Assembly (NCBI RefSeq): GCF_001183865.1
Contig: NZ_CP012020.1
Span: 1,426,001 to 1,490,000, forward strand
Reading direction: 5' to 3'
DNA length: 64,000 nt
DNA from: Methylophilus sp. TWE2
GTDB taxonomy: Bacteria; Pseudomonadota; Gammaproteobacteria; Burkholderiales; Methylophilaceae
The translations under genes were made by a program, and so were the position numbers. The notes beneath the pieces are model-generated. The model was not told the DNA's origin. It did not search any database and was given only the letters and a program-made list of their open reading frames with translations. Below, piece after piece: positions 31,233 through 40,944 of this stretch. Within the stretch, counting starts at the first letter, position 1; each line of letters opens with the position of its first letter.

Positions 31233-32330
31233 ATGAAAAAAAGTTTTTTAGGCTTGGCAATTGCTTCTGCATTTGTATTTGCATCGCAAGTTGCGCAGGC
31301 TGAAGACATGTACCGTGGTGCCTGGTACGTTGTTCCTGGTGCAACTTACATGAACACTGACAATGATCTCGAAGCTGACAATGGCCGTGGTGGTTTCCTG
31401 TCCATTGGTAAAGAGCTGAGCGAGCACTGGGACATTCAAGGTCGCTTGGGCTATAACCGTGCTGATGAAGATACCGGCATTGCTGGTGCTAGCGGCAAAT
31501 ACAAGCAAACTGCTTTAGGTCTCGATGCACTGTATATGTTTAGCCGTGACAAGTTCCGTCCATTCCTTTTAGCTGGTATTGGCGCAGCGCGTAATAATGT
31601 TGATTATTCAATCCCAGGCTTTGATGTCGATGGTAAAAAAACTTCATGGATGGCAAACGTTGGTTTGGGCGCTCAATATCTGTTTAATGATAAGTTTGGT
31701 ATCCAAGCCGATGTACGTCACCAATGGAGCCGTGCGAAAATTGATATTGCTGCTGTAGGTAGTGATACAGAAACAATCGGCAATACGTTAGTGAACTTGG
31801 GTGGTATCTTCCGTTTCGGTGCGCCAGCACCAGTGGTTGAAGAGCCAACACCAGAGCCAGCACCAGTAGCTGTAGCTGAACCAGCCCCAGCACCTGCTCC
31901 AGCCCCAGCACCTGCTCCAGCACCAGTATGTAAGCCACAAAACGAAACAGTCACAGTGAGCGCTGAGAAACTGTTTGGTTTCGACAAGGCTAACCTGCGT
32001 GAAGAAGGCCGTAAGGTTCTGGAAGAAACTGCAGCCAAGATCAAGGCTAACCCAGAAATTAACGCTGTGATCGTGACAGGTCACACAGACCGTATCGGTT
32101 CCGATGCATACAACCAGAAATTGTCCGAGCGTCGCGCGAAGATGGTGGCTGATTACCTGATTGCACAGGGTGTAGATAGCAATATCATCACTTCTGAAGG
32201 CAAAGGTAAATCTGAGCCAGTGGTTGAGTGCGAAGGTAAGAAAGTAACGAAGAAACTGATTTCTTGCTTGCAACCTAACCGTCGCGTTGATATCCGCGCT
32301 GAAGGCACTAAACAAATTGGTTGCCAATAA
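31233..32330 (+). CDS. OmpA-family outer membrane protein
   Basis: 365 codons with AAGGAG upstream. A signal peptide (cleavage after AQA, residue 23) is followed by an eight-strand beta-barrel (about 24-190, with GAWYVVPGATYMN and FGIQADVRHQWS), a Pro/Ala repeat linker (about 197-230) and a C-terminal OmpA-like peptidoglycan-binding domain (EKLFGFDKANLREEG, VTGHTDRIGSDAYNQKLSERRA, NRRVDI). Asp and Arg of GHTDRIG and NRRVDI contact diaminopimelate. Two cysteines in the C-domain (VECEG and ISCLQ) can form the usual disulfide. It anchors the outer membrane to the wall. Isolated gene with its own terminator. Confidence 0.93.
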   Translation: MKKSFLGLAIASAFVFASQVAQAEDMYRGAWYVVPGATYMNTDNDLEADNGRGGFLSIGKELSEHWDIQGRLGYNRADEDTGIAGASGKYKQTALGLDALYMFSRDKFRPFLLAGIGAARNNVDYSIPGFDVDGKKTSWMANVGLGAQYLFNDKFGIQADVRHQWSRAKIDIAAVGSDTETIGNTLVNLGGIFRFGAPAPVVEEPTPEPAPVAVAEPAPAPAPAPAPAPAPVCKPQNETVTVSAEKLFGFDKANLREEGRKVLEETAAKIKANPEINAVIVTGHTDRIGSDAYNQKLSERRAKMVADYLIAQGVDSNIITSEGKGKSEPVVECEGKKVTKKLISCLQPNRRVDIRAEGTKQIGCQ

Positions 32331-32348
32331 TCAGATTGATGTCTGAAT

Positions 32349-32379
32349 AAAAAGCCACGCGAATGCGTGGCTTTTTTTA
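32349..32379 (+). terminator. Rho-independent terminator after ompA-like gene
   Basis: AAAGCCACGC GAAT GCGTGGCTTTTTTT. Confidence 0.92.
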
Positions 32380-32420
32380 TGACCATTGCCCTGAGTCAGG
32401 ATTTTGCATGATGCCTCAGT

Positions 32421-32426
32421 TATAAT
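32421..32426 (+). promoter_or_regulatory. -10 element of the mtaD-like gene, placed for a leaderless start
   Basis: TATAAT followed by exactly six bases (CGCGCT) and the ATG. As with hisZ and mutL, transcription would begin at the start codon. Confidence 0.5.
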
Positions 32427-32432
32427 CGCGCT

Positions 32433-33758
32433 ATGGTTCACACACAATACATCATTAAAGCGCGTTGGCTGGTCACTGTAGACGCGCAGCATACATTATT
32501 GGAGCAGCATGCAGTATTGGTTAAGGGGGGAGAGATTGTAGCGATAGTACCCAAGACTGACATCCCTGAATGGGCAACCGGTTGGCCAGTAGTCGATTGT
32601 TCCCAGCATGCATTAATCCCCGGGTTGATTAATCTGCATGCGCACAGCAGCATGAACTTGCTGAAAGGGTATGCGGATGATTTGGCCTTGATGCCATGGC
32701 TTAATGAACATATCTGGCCTGCAGAAAAGAAATGGGTATCCACTTCCTTTGTACATGATGGCAGTTTATTAGCTTGTGCTGAAATGTTGAGTGGAGGAGT
32801 GACAACCTTCAATGATATGTATTTCTTCCCGCAAGCGACTATTGAAGCCCTCAAACGCTTAGGCATGCGCGCTAACATTGGTCTGACTGTGCTGGAATTT
32901 CCCACCAATTACGCCGCAACAGCCAGTGATTACATCAGGTTAGGCACCGAAGTGCGTGACCAGTATAAATCCGATAAAAATATCAGTTTTTCATTCGCGC
33001 CACATGCGCCCTATACAGTGAGCAATCAAACCTTTGAACAGATTGCGACCCTGTCTGAGCAATTAAACCTGGGTATTCACACCCATTTGCATGAAACACA
33101 AGCTGAGATACAGCAAAGTTTGGAACAGTTTGGGGTACGTCCATTGCAGCGTTTACTGTCGTTGGGAGTGATCGGTCCAAACAGTGTGCTGGCACATGGC
33201 GTTCATTTAGACGAAAATGAACTGGAAACGCTTTCAATACAAGGGGCGCATCTTGCACATTGTCCCTGTTCCAATTTAAAGCTGGCGAGCGGGATAGCCC
33301 CGGTAGCCGCGGCATTGCGTGCGGGCATCAATGTCGGGCTTGGCACAGACGGGGCTGCCAGCAATAACCGGGTAGACCTTTGGCAGGAAATGCGTATAGC
33401 AGCTTTATTGTCCAAAGTGGCAGATCAGAATGCAGAGTCTCTGCCGGCATACCAGGCATTGGAAATGGCCACCATGCGCGGTGCCCGCGCACTGGGGCTG
33501 CAGGACAAGCTTGGCAGCATTGAAGTAGGCAAGCAGGCCGACTTGGTCGCCGTCAAGCTTAACGACCTCAATAGTCTGCCTTGTTTTGATCCTGTTTCAC
33601 ATTTGGTCTATGTCGCCAGCCGTGAGCAAGTGACACATACCTGGGTCGATGGCCGCTTGTGTTATCAGCGTCAGGATGATGGGCAGGCAACATTTGATGG
33701 CATAGAAACGGAAGAATTACGGTCTATTGCATTGCAGTGGCAACTTAAATTGCAATAG
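32433..33758 (+). CDS. mtaD: 5-methylthioadenosine/S-adenosylhomocysteine deaminase (TRZ/ATZ amidohydrolase)
   Basis: 441 codons from ATG. The amidohydrolase signatures are LINLHAHSSMNLLKGYADDL (metal-binding His pair), FSFAPHAPYTVS, HTHLHETQAEI, LAHGVHLDENEL and GLGTDGAASNNRVDLWQEM (catalytic Asp). These place it in the TRZ/ATZ subgroup with MTA/SAH deaminase, which turns the by-products of SAM-dependent methylation into inosyl compounds. Its neighbour ubiG is itself a SAM methyltransferase producing SAH, which fits. The three-gene group mtaD-ubiG-gph is tightly spaced. Confidence 0.88.
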   Translation: MVHTQYIIKARWLVTVDAQHTLLEQHAVLVKGGEIVAIVPKTDIPEWATGWPVVDCSQHALIPGLINLHAHSSMNLLKGYADDLALMPWLNEHIWPAEKKWVSTSFVHDGSLLACAEMLSGGVTTFNDMYFFPQATIEALKRLGMRANIGLTVLEFPTNYAATASDYIRLGTEVRDQYKSDKNISFSFAPHAPYTVSNQTFEQIATLSEQLNLGIHTHLHETQAEIQQSLEQFGVRPLQRLLSLGVIGPNSVLAHGVHLDENELETLSIQGAHLAHCPCSNLKLASGIAPVAAALRAGINVGLGTDGAASNNRVDLWQEMRIAALLSKVADQNAESLPAYQALEMATMRGARALGLQDKLGSIEVGKQADLVAVKLNDLNSLPCFDPVSHLVYVASREQVTHTWVDGRLCYQRQDDGQATFDGIETEELRSIALQWQLKLQ

Positions 33759-33785
33759 ACCCTCGAAAATAGAAGGAACAACGAT

Positions 33786-34484
33786 ATGGCGAATGTAGAA
33801 GCAGCAGAAGTGAATAAGTTTGCCGAATTGGCACATCAGTGGTGGGATACGCAAGGCGTCTTTAAGCCATTGCATCAATTGAATCCCTTGCGCCTGAATT
33901 ATATTGATAGGCGTGCACAGCTTTCGGGTAAGCAAGTGCTGGATGTTGGTTGTGGTGGCGGCATTTTAAGTGAGTCCATGGCACAATGCGGCGCGCAGGT
34001 AACTGGTATAGACCTGGCAGAAAAGTCTCTCCAAGTGGCCCAGTTACATGCGCTGGAGGCAAATGTAAAACTGGATTACCGTTGCGTGACGGTTGAAGCA
34101 TTGGCAGAGGAAAAGCCGCAGACATTTGATGTTGTGACCTGTATGGAAATGCTGGAGCATGTGCCTGATCCTGCCAGCGTGGTACGCGCCTGTGCAGCGT
34201 TGGTCAAACCAGAAGGGCATGTCTTTTTTTCAACCCTGAATCGCAATGCAAAAGCCTATCTCATGGCAGTCGTCGGTGCTGAGTATGTACTTAACCTGCT
34301 GCCCAGAGGCACGCATGATTACAGTAAATTTATCAAACCTTCAGAACTGGCAGCCTGGATGCGCCAGTCGGGATTGGAGTTGCAGCACCAGACCGGTGTG
34401 ACTTATAACCCGCTGAACAAGCAATACTCATTGACCACGGATACCAGTGTGAATTACATGCTGCATGCCATCAAGGAAGCCTGA
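33786..34484 (+). CDS. ubiG: UbiG, ubiquinone biosynthesis O-methyltransferase
   Basis: 232 codons with AGAAGGAACAACG upstream. Motif [17 protein letters not shown], motif [17 protein letters not shown] and the family marker NPLRLNYID at the N-terminus with [14 protein letters not shown] identify UbiG. It performs both O-methylations of ubiquinone synthesis at the membrane surface. gph follows 11 bases later, as in many Proteobacteria. Confidence 0.96.
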   Translation: MANVEAAEVNKFAELAHQWWDTQGVFKPLHQLNPLRLNYIDRRAQLSGKQVLDVGCGGGILSESMAQCGAQVTGIDLAEKSLQVAQLHALEANVKLDYRCVTVEALAEEKPQTFDVVTCMEMLEHVPDPASVVRACAALVKPEGHVFFSTLNRNAKAYLMAVVGAEYVLNLLPRGTHDYSKFIKPSELAAWMRQSGLELQHQTGVTYNPLNKQYSLTTDTSVNYMLHAIKEA

Positions 34485-34495
34485 CAGGAAGTGAC

Positions 34496-35140
34496 ATGCA
34501 AGCAGTTTTGTTTGATCTGGATGGGACGCTGGTTGATACCGCCCCTGATTTAGGCTATGCCTTGAATTTGCAACGTGAGCGACATGGCCTGGATTTTTTG
34601 CCTGAAGAGGCCATTCGTCCTTATGCCTCACATGGTTCGCGAGGTTTACTGGAGGTAGGGTTCGGCCTGCTACCAACGGACGACAGCTTTGAAGCCATGC
34701 GCACTGAGTACCTGGACTTGTATACACAGGTCATGACACGTCAGCCTCTCCTGTTTGAGGGCATGGAAGAAACCCTGCAGGCCATTGAACAGCGTGGCCT
34801 GCGTTGGGGCATCGTCACCAATAAACCACGTCGTTTTACCCAACCCATGGTTGCGCATATGGGCTTGGATAGCCGCGCGGCGGCGGTGATTAGTGGCGAT
34901 GATGCGCCTCAACCCAAACCTTCGCCGCAAACCTTGTTACTAGCCTGCGAACGGATGAAAATAAATCCGCAAACCGTGTTGTACATCGGTGATGCAGAAC
35001 GTGACGTACAAGCGGGTAATGCTGCAGGCATGAAAACACTGGTGGCATTATTTGGTTACTTGTCTGTCAAGGACAAACCGGAACAGTGGGGCGCCCATGC
35101 TTGCATCGCGCATCCAAAGGACTTGCTTGGCTACTTGTAA
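34496..35140 (+). CDS. gph: Phosphoglycolate phosphatase (Gph)
   Basis: 214 codons. HAD motif I FDLDGTLVDTAPD, the cap domain GSRGLLEVGF, motif II GIVTNKPRRFT, Lys at KPSPQTL and motif IV YIGDAERDVQAGNAAGM are those of Gph, and the position after ubiG supports this. It hydrolyses 2-phosphoglycolate, formed by DNA repair and by oxygenase side reactions. It ends eight bases before the convergent EAL-GGDEF gene. Confidence 0.92.
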   Translation: MQAVLFDLDGTLVDTAPDLGYALNLQRERHGLDFLPEEAIRPYASHGSRGLLEVGFGLLPTDDSFEAMRTEYLDLYTQVMTRQPLLFEGMEETLQAIEQRGLRWGIVTNKPRRFTQPMVAHMGLDSRAAAVISGDDAPQPKPSPQTLLLACERMKINPQTVLYIGDAERDVQAGNAAGMKTLVALFGYLSVKDKPEQWGAHACIAHPKDLLGYL

Positions 35141-35147
35141 CGATTAG

Positions 35148-37550
35148 TCAAGGATTGGGCGCATTCTTTAAATTGCGCGTGCTGCTCAGTACAGCCATGG
35201 CCGCAATATTGATATCGGCAACCAGAATGCTTTTCAGGGAGCCATCGTCATTAAGGATAGGCAATGATACTGTGAGGCAGAAATCTTCCGTGGCCGTAGA
35301 CAGGTAAATCGTTGAAATGTAAGGGGCATGCGTTTCTGCGACCTTTTGATAGTAGGCTTGCTGACTGCGGTCTATCCCTGCGCCGCCCGCCTTGATTTTG
35401 CCGTACATGTTCGGGTTGATCCAGTTGGCATAACGCTGGATGCCGTTGGGTTCCAGTTCGAAAATCACTTCAAAATAAGGGAATTCGGAAAAACAGCTAT
35501 CCAGATCGTGCGAGCCCGTTGAACGCTGAATATTCAGCAGCGATTGCAAGGCGGATAAGGCTTTTTGTTGCCAGCCGGAATAGAATTCTTTTTTAGGTAA
35601 TATTGGTTGTGGTGGCGTATCTTCCACCACGATAATACTGCCGATATTGGCTTTGCCAATTTTCTTGAGAACAGCTGCCCGTTCTGCAGCCATGACGCTA
35701 TTCTCCAATGTGCCTTGTGAGCCGTTGACGACTGCGATAGAAACACTGGCAACCGGATGGTCTTTACCATCTTCAGTCGTAAAAAATCCACGCTCCAAGT
35801 CACTGGTATCATACAAATGTACCGCCAAGGCCTGAAACTGGCTAATGATATGCAGCAGCGTCTCCGTGAGCTTGGGCGCTTTGTGATCATAAATAAGCAC
35901 AAAATCATCCCCGCCAATATGGCCGACCATCACGCCGGATTTATCCTGGTACTCCTGACGGATAATTTCTGATAACAAGCGAATCATGGCGTCACCACGG
36001 ATGAAGCCGTAGCGATCGTTGTAAGCCTTGAAGTGATCCAGATCAATATACACGAGTTGGGTATTCGGGTTGTTACGCAAGCTGTTGTCCAGCGTTTGCC
36101 TCAGGGTTGGGCCTGTCGTCAAATGGCTCAAGGGATGTAAGTTACCCGTTGTGGCTTTGCGGCTAATCAACTGGGCCATGATTTCCATAGGTTGCAAGAT
36201 GCCGACATAGGCACCTTCTTCATTGACCGCGATCCATATATCCGTATTGCTGCGTTCCAGGTAAAAAATACGCGCCAGGGTGGAAGAAGGCATGAGATGG
36301 TTAATGACTTTAGGCAATGGGTCACAGCAGGCGCCCAGGCCGGAGACTTTCTTTGAAAACACTTTGCCACGTCGTAGAACACCTAATGGTGTCTGTCCAT
36401 CCAATACCACCGCGATGGCCACATCGGCATGCGCATTGAATAAGTTTCTTGCCTCGGCGAGGGTGCCACTTACATCAATTGTCAGGCCATGGCTAATATA
36501 TTCACCGATATGAAAATCATCAGGAATGTGAGAGCGATGGGATTCATCACGTGGAGGCAATGCGGTCACTTTTTCGCTGGGCGTGCTTTGCGGATGGGCA
36601 AAATAATGACCTTGTGCGTAATGCAAGCCTAAATCCTGGCAATAAGTGATATCTTCAACGCGTTCCAGACCTTCGGCAATGATGGTGCAGCCTAAACGCT
36701 GTGCCATCGAGATAATGGCTTCCAGTAACACGGTCCTCACACGGCTGCCTTGCGCTTCATGCACAATCGCACGGTCAATTTTAATAAAGTCCGCCCGTAC
36801 TTCTGCCAGTATACGCAGGCCATTAAAGCCAGAGCCCATATCGTCCAGGGCAATACGCAGACCATGCATGCGGATGGCATCACAGTTTCGCGCCAGTACT
36901 TCCGGATTGGTTTTCTCACTTTCAACAATCTCTATCACTACATCGCGTTTATCAATATTGTGTTGCGCCAGGATTTTTAAAATGAAATCCAACCAGCCCG
37001 GGCTCATGATGGTTTGCGGTAAGACATTGATAAAGATCGGTTTATCAGCAGAAACAGATTGGGACTTGCCTATTAAAGCAAGGTGTTGGCAGGCGAGATC
37101 CAGTTCGTGTGTGCGCTTCACTTCGGCGGCCAGCGCAAAGGCTTCCATGCCGTTAAGCCAGTTGCCTTCAGGTGTTTTCAGGCGGCAAAGCGCTTCAAAC
37201 CCAAAAACCTTGCCACTTTGACCAAAATCTACGATGGGTTGGTAATGCATTTGCACATGAGGCTCAAGATCAGACAGTAGCCAGGGATATTTGTGGCGCG
37301 CATAGAATGTATTGAACGGCATGGTTGCCTGTAACGCCTCCATGGGGGCGACAGGTTGGTTATCCTCGGAAACAAGCACCCAGGTATCCTTAAGCGTATG
37401 TACTGATTCCTGGGCAATCATCTGGTCGAGTATCTGCAACAACTCAGCTTCGGTCTGATAGCTAAATGAGGTTTGATTGACCCCTGAAAAACGCGGATTT
37501 TCCCGGTTGGCATGCAGGTTGGCGTCGAAAGTATGCAGAAATAGTTCCAT
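35148..37550 (-). CDS. EAL-CBS-GGDEF-Cache cyclic-di-GMP protein
   Basis: 800 codons. The order is unusual. The EAL phosphodiesterase domain (about 95-340) has FEALCRL near residue 117 and the metal-site residues NVLP, EIVE, ALDDMGSG, FIKID and AEGLE all present. A CBS pair follows (about 355-470, with VSGTLAEARNLFNAHADVAI and MPSSTLARIFYLERSNTDIWI), then a GGDEF domain with the variant signature GGDDF (about 546), and a C-terminal Cache-like sensor (about 655-790, YFEVIFELEPNGIQRYANW). No transmembrane helix is seen, so the Cache domain is cytoplasmic. The intact EAL site suggests c-di-GMP hydrolysis; cyclase activity of GGDDF is uncertain. Confidence 0.88.
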   Translation of the reverse strand: MELFLHTFDANLHANRENPRFSGVNQTSFSYQTEAELLQILDQMIAQESVHTLKDTWVLVSEDNQPVAPMEALQATMPFNTFYARHKYPWLLSDLEPHVQMHYQPIVDFGQSGKVFGFEALCRLKTPEGNWLNGMEAFALAAEVKRTHELDLACQHLALIGKSQSVSADKPIFINVLPQTIMSPGWLDFILKILAQHNIDKRDVVIEIVESEKTNPEVLARNCDAIRMHGLRIALDDMGSGFNGLRILAEVRADFIKIDRAIVHEAQGSRVRTVLLEAIISMAQRLGCTIIAEGLERVEDITYCQDLGLHYAQGHYFAHPQSTPSEKVTALPPRDESHRSHIPDDFHIGEYISHGLTIDVSGTLAEARNLFNAHADVAIAVVLDGQTPLGVLRRGKVFSKKVSGLGACCDPLPKVINHLMPSSTLARIFYLERSNTDIWIAVNEEGAYVGILQPMEIMAQLISRKATTGNLHPLSHLTTGPTLRQTLDNSLRNNPNTQLVYIDLDHFKAYNDRYGFIRGDAMIRLLSEIIRQEYQDKSGVMVGHIGGDDFVLIYDHKAPKLTETLLHIISQFQALAVHLYDTSDLERGFFTTEDGKDHPVASVSIAVVNGSQGTLENSVMAAERAAVLKKIGKANIGSIIVVEDTPPQPILPKKEFYSGWQQKALSALQSLLNIQRSTGSHDLDSCFSEFPYFEVIFELEPNGIQRYANWINPNMYGKIKAGGAGIDRSQQAYYQKVAETHAPYISTIYLSTATEDFCLTVSLPILNDDGSLKSILVADINIAAMAVLSSTRNLKNAPNP

Positions 37551-37600
37551 GAAGAGTCACTTTGCTTTTGTTAGATTGTTACAGCTCGCTTATTGTTTGG

Positions 37601-37647
37601 CTTAGCCAGAACCAGGCAGGTAAATATTCTGCTGGTTCTCTGCTAAG
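37601..37647. repeat. Inverted repeat between recR and the EAL gene
   Basis: CTTAGCCAGAACCAG and CTGGTTCTCTGCTAAG pair over about 14 bases around a 16-base AT-rich loop. It may terminate the recR transcript or be an operator for the EAL gene; no T run follows. Confidence 0.4.
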
Positions 37648-37812
37648 TCCGCATGATGACTATAACGAAAGCAAAGGGGATTTATTTATATAATGAGCGG
37701 GCATAAAAGCCACGAAACGATCTAATTGCCTGCATCAAATTGGTGCGGAACGTGCACGTTTATACGTCAGTGGAGATGAGATGCTCGTGCCAGGCTGTTG
37801 GGAAACGGTGTC

Positions 37813-38412
37813 CTAAGTCAAAACCTTGCGTTCCAGTAAGGCTGTCGAGAGGGTGCCGCTGTCGACGTACTCAATTTCACCACCCATAGGTAAGCCGCGG
37901 GCAATTCGGCTCACACGGATGCCACGTGATTTGAGCATCTGCCCTATATAGTGGGCAGTGGCTTCGCCCTCGGAGGTGAAATTGGTGGCCAGGATGACTT
38001 CATGAATGGCGGTATCTTGCGCGCGCTTGAGCAGTTTATCGAGATGAATATCTTTGGGGCCTATACCATCCATGGGAGATAGTTTGCCCATCAGTACAAA
38101 ATATTGGCCTTGGTAACTGCGGGTGTTTTCCAGCATCATGAGGTCGGTAGGCATTTCGACCACACATAGCGTTGATTTGTCACGGCTGGTTTCCAGGCAT
38201 ACACTACATACCTGGTGTTCGCTGAAGTTATTGCAATAATCACAATGAGCGAGCTTGTCCAGCGCCTGCTGCAAACTTGCAGCCAGTTTTTGTGCACCTT
38301 CTCTGTCACGCTGCAGGAGGTGATAAGCCATGCGTGTGGACGACTTGGGACCCACGCCCGGTAAGCAGCGTAGTGCGCTGATCAGCTGTTCGAGAACGGC
38401 AGGATTGTTCAA
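37813..38412 (-). CDS. recR: Recombination mediator RecR
   Basis: 199 codons. A helix-hairpin-helix ([20 protein letters not shown]), a four-cysteine zinc finger ([16 protein letters not shown]) and a Toprim domain ([32 protein letters not shown]) are in the RecR order. It loads RecA in the RecFOR gap-repair pathway. It lies in the conserved dnaX-ybaB-recR operon, 14 bases after ybaB. Confidence 0.96.
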   Translation of the reverse strand: MNNPAVLEQLISALRCLPGVGPKSSTRMAYHLLQRDREGAQKLAASLQQALDKLAHCDYCNNFSEHQVCSVCLETSRDKSTLCVVEMPTDLMMLENTRSYQGQYFVLMGKLSPMDGIGPKDIHLDKLLKRAQDTAIHEVILATNFTSEGEATAHYIGQMLKSRGIRVSRIARGLPMGGEIEYVDSGTLSTALLERKVLT

Positions 38413-38426
38413 GCTTCAAATCCTGT

Positions 38427-38735
38427 TTAGAAAGGCAGTTTAAAGCCTGCAGGCATCACGCTGCCCATTTTGGCAGCACTGGTCGCTTCTACTTTTGCTC
38501 TCGCGTCCTTAAGTGCAATTAGAATCAAGTCTTCCAGTGTTTCTTTGTCATCCATTGCAGCATCTTCAATCTGCACACGTTTGACGTCATTGCTGCAGGT
38601 CATGGTGATTTTTACCATGCCGTTGCTGGCAATGCCCTCTACTTCAGTGTTTGCCAGTTCTGCTTGTGCTTTCTGCATATTGGCTTGCATCATCTGGGCT
38701 TGTTTCATCATATTGCCCATGCCACCTTTCATCAT
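38427..38735 (-). CDS. ybaB: YbaB/EbfC nucleoid-associated protein
   Basis: 102 codons. The GGMGNMMKQAQMMQANMQKAQ start, VEGIASNGMVKITMTCSNDVKRV core and MGSVMPAGFKLPF end are canonical for YbaB/EbfC, a small DNA-binding dimer. It sits between dnaX and recR, the almost universal arrangement. Confidence 0.96.
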   Translation of the reverse strand: MMKGGMGNMMKQAQMMQANMQKAQAELANTEVEGIASNGMVKITMTCSNDVKRVQIEDAAMDDKETLEDLILIALKDARAKVEATSAAKMGSVMPAGFKLPF

Positions 38736-38761
38736 TTGTCTGCTCCTTAAAGTGATTGTGG

Positions 38762-40537
38762 TTAATGTAATGGTTTAATGGAGTTGGGCACGATGGTCGC
38801 ACCCATTTCTTGCATCAGGCCCTGGACAAAACGGTCACTCATAATCGCTTGCGTTGCCTGGTCCTGTAATTCAGCTTTTTCAACTGCTAATTGCCTGGCT
38901 GGCGTATTGGCTTCCTGGCCTGCGGTGATATTTAGTTTTAACCGACGGCCAAAATGGTTATTCAATGCCGTGTTAAGCTTGTCCAGGTAATTGGCACTGG
39001 CAAGATGTTTGTGTGCCTCACTGATACGTAAGGTCATTTCATCGCCATCAAAGTTCACCAGCTCACAGTTTTGTGCCAATGCCCGTACCAGGCCAAGTTT
39101 GCTCAAGTGATTCTCCACCAGAGCCCGCCAATTGCCATCCCAGGCTAAGGGCGGATTATCAGCAGACATCACAGGCGATGAAAGGGCCTGCTGCGGAATC
39201 TGTTCAATTTCAGGAATCGCCTGCACAGTAATGGCTGGTGCGGGCCCTGGGGGAGGAGGAACCGTTCTGTTTACTTCTGCAGGCATAGGTTCTGCGGAAG
39301 CTGTTGCCAAGATGGGGGCTGCCCCTGGTGTTTGGGGGCTCACTTGGCGGCTTTGCGCGAGTGCAGCCCTAGCGCCACCGCCAGCATTGCCACGGGAGGA
39401 AGGACCTTCCTGTGGAGTGCTGCTCCCAGCTGCTGGCACTGCAGGCGTCATAGCATCTGCTTTAAACGCCAGCATACGCAACAAAGTCATGGTAAACCCG
39501 GCATAGGCATCCGGCGCCAATCCGATGTCACGGTGGCCAAGAATACAAATCTGATAATACAGTTGTAGCATGTCGGCTGTCAGGGTCGCCGCCAGATCCA
39601 GCAGCGTTTGGCGCTCTGGATGATCATCCGCAATGGCTTGTGGGCTATGTTGTGCGACTGCCAGCAAATGTAACAGCGCCGCCAAGTCATTGAGGGCACT
39701 TTCAAAACCAATGCTGCGCGACTCCATTTGCTGCGCAATATTAAGTAAAGTGACGGCATCATTGGCTATCAATGCGCGTAATAATTCATATAAATAGCTC
39801 TGGTCAATCGCTCCCAGCATGTTGCGAACGTCGCCTTCTCGTACAGACTGGTTGCCATAAGCAATGGCCTGGTCGGTGAGTGACAGCGCATCGCGCATAC
39901 TGCCGTTGGCTGCACGGGCAATAAGTTGCAAGGCTGGTGACTCAAAAGCAATCTGTTCCTGACCAAGAATATCTTGCAGGTGCGCAGTGATGGTGCTGCT
40001 GGCCATCTGGCGCAGGTTGAACTGCAAACAGCGTGAGAGGATGGTGACCGGGACCTTTTGCGGGTCTGTGGTCGCCAGGATAAATTTGACATGGGCCGGC
40101 GGTTCTTCCAGCGTTTTCAGCATGGCATTAAACGCTTCTTTGGTCAGCATGTGCACTTCGTCTATCATGTAAACCTTGAAGCGGCCAGAGGATGGCGCAT
40201 AAATCGCCTGTTCCAGCAGGCTGACCATGTCAGCAATACCGCGATTAGAAGCGGCATCCATTTCAACATAATCGACATAACGGCCAATATCAATGGCCAG
40301 GCAGGCTTCGCACTCACCACAAGGATTGGCTGTAATGCCAGTGGCGCAGTTAAGGGATTTGGCCAGGATACGCGACAGTGTGGTTTTCCCAACGCCACGC
40401 GTTCCGGTAAACAAATAGGCATGGTGCAGACGCTGTTGGCTCAGGGCATTACTTAGGGCCTGAACGACATGGTCTTGGCCGACCAAACTGCCAAAGGATT
40501 TTGGGCGCCATTTACGCGCCAATACTTGGTAAGACAT
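38762..40537 (-). CDS. dnaX: DNA polymerase III subunit gamma/tau
   Basis: 591 codons. The AAA+ clamp-loader ATPase has the Walker A FTGTRGVGKTTLSRILAKSL, the zinc-binding cysteines (LNCATGI..CGECEACLAI), Walker B YMIDEVHMLTKEAFN and sensor 1 FILATTDPQKVP. A Pro/Ala-rich linker (about 375-455) leads to the C-terminal tau domain that contacts the polymerase core. A programmed frameshift producing gamma was not evident on reading. First gene of dnaX-ybaB-recR. Confidence 0.96.
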   Translation of the reverse strand: MSYQVLARKWRPKSFGSLVGQDHVVQALSNALSQQRLHHAYLFTGTRGVGKTTLSRILAKSLNCATGITANPCGECEACLAIDIGRYVDYVEMDAASNRGIADMVSLLEQAIYAPSSGRFKVYMIDEVHMLTKEAFNAMLKTLEEPPAHVKFILATTDPQKVPVTILSRCLQFNLRQMASSTITAHLQDILGQEQIAFESPALQLIARAANGSMRDALSLTDQAIAYGNQSVREGDVRNMLGAIDQSYLYELLRALIANDAVTLLNIAQQMESRSIGFESALNDLAALLHLLAVAQHSPQAIADDHPERQTLLDLAATLTADMLQLYYQICILGHRDIGLAPDAYAGFTMTLLRMLAFKADAMTPAVPAAGSSTPQEGPSSRGNAGGGARAALAQSRQVSPQTPGAAPILATASAEPMPAEVNRTVPPPPGPAPAITVQAIPEIEQIPQQALSSPVMSADNPPLAWDGNWRALVENHLSKLGLVRALAQNCELVNFDGDEMTLRISEAHKHLASANYLDKLNTALNNHFGRRLKLNITAGQEANTPARQLAVEKAELQDQATQAIMSDRFVQGLMQEMGATIVPNSIKPLH

Positions 40538-40669
40538 CGCGCACTCTACTGATTAAATGCTATGGGCAAACCCGTACTTTAGCCTAAATTGCCTGCTCAT
40601 GCTTGCGAACGTAAAATTAATGTGTTGTTAATTTTTAGGTCAGTCTGACAAACAAGAGGCAAGAGAGAA

Positions 40670-40767
40670 AGGGGCGAGCCCAACCCCCGGCACTTGCTTG
40701 ATAGTTGTGGCTGCTTGCTTCCGCACCTGACCAGATTGGCTACCTTACAATGCGGGGAGGCCCGCGG
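40670..40767 (-). ncRNA. ffs: 4.5S RNA of the signal recognition particle
   Basis: The minus strand carries the hallmark GGTCAGGTGCGGAAGCAAGCAGCC-type core (here GGTCAGGTGCGGAAG then CAAGCAGCC), i.e. the symmetric and GGAA tetraloop region bound by Ffh. The flanks GGGCCTCCCCGCA and TGCCGGGGGTTGGGCTC pair to close the rod. Length is about 98 bases; exact ends are estimated from the pairing. It lies upstream of dnaX on the same strand, a frequent arrangement. The remainder of the 40538-40944 gap shows no further feature. Confidence 0.93.
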
Positions 40768-40944
40768 ACACTATTGTAACGCAAAAAACCTTTTTTACCG
40801 GCTTATTTTTTCAGCGGGCTGGTTTTCTAAGGTGGATGACAAGCATGAGAAATGACCAATAATCTACCTTCTTATAATGACATACAGGCTTATTTTTTCA
40901 CGGCATAATCATCCCTATTTTCAACCAATACTGTGGTAATCATT

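Noticed and set aside
31840..31925. Short tandem repeat taken as a possible CRISPR or VNTR array
   Set aside because: It is the CCAGCACC-type codon repeat encoding the Pro/Ala linker; no spacers of CRISPR type are present anywhere in the window.
31684..32044. Minus-strand Gly/Ala- and Trp/Leu-repeat frames
   Set aside because: They are the reverse reading of the Pro/Ala linker of the OmpA-like gene.
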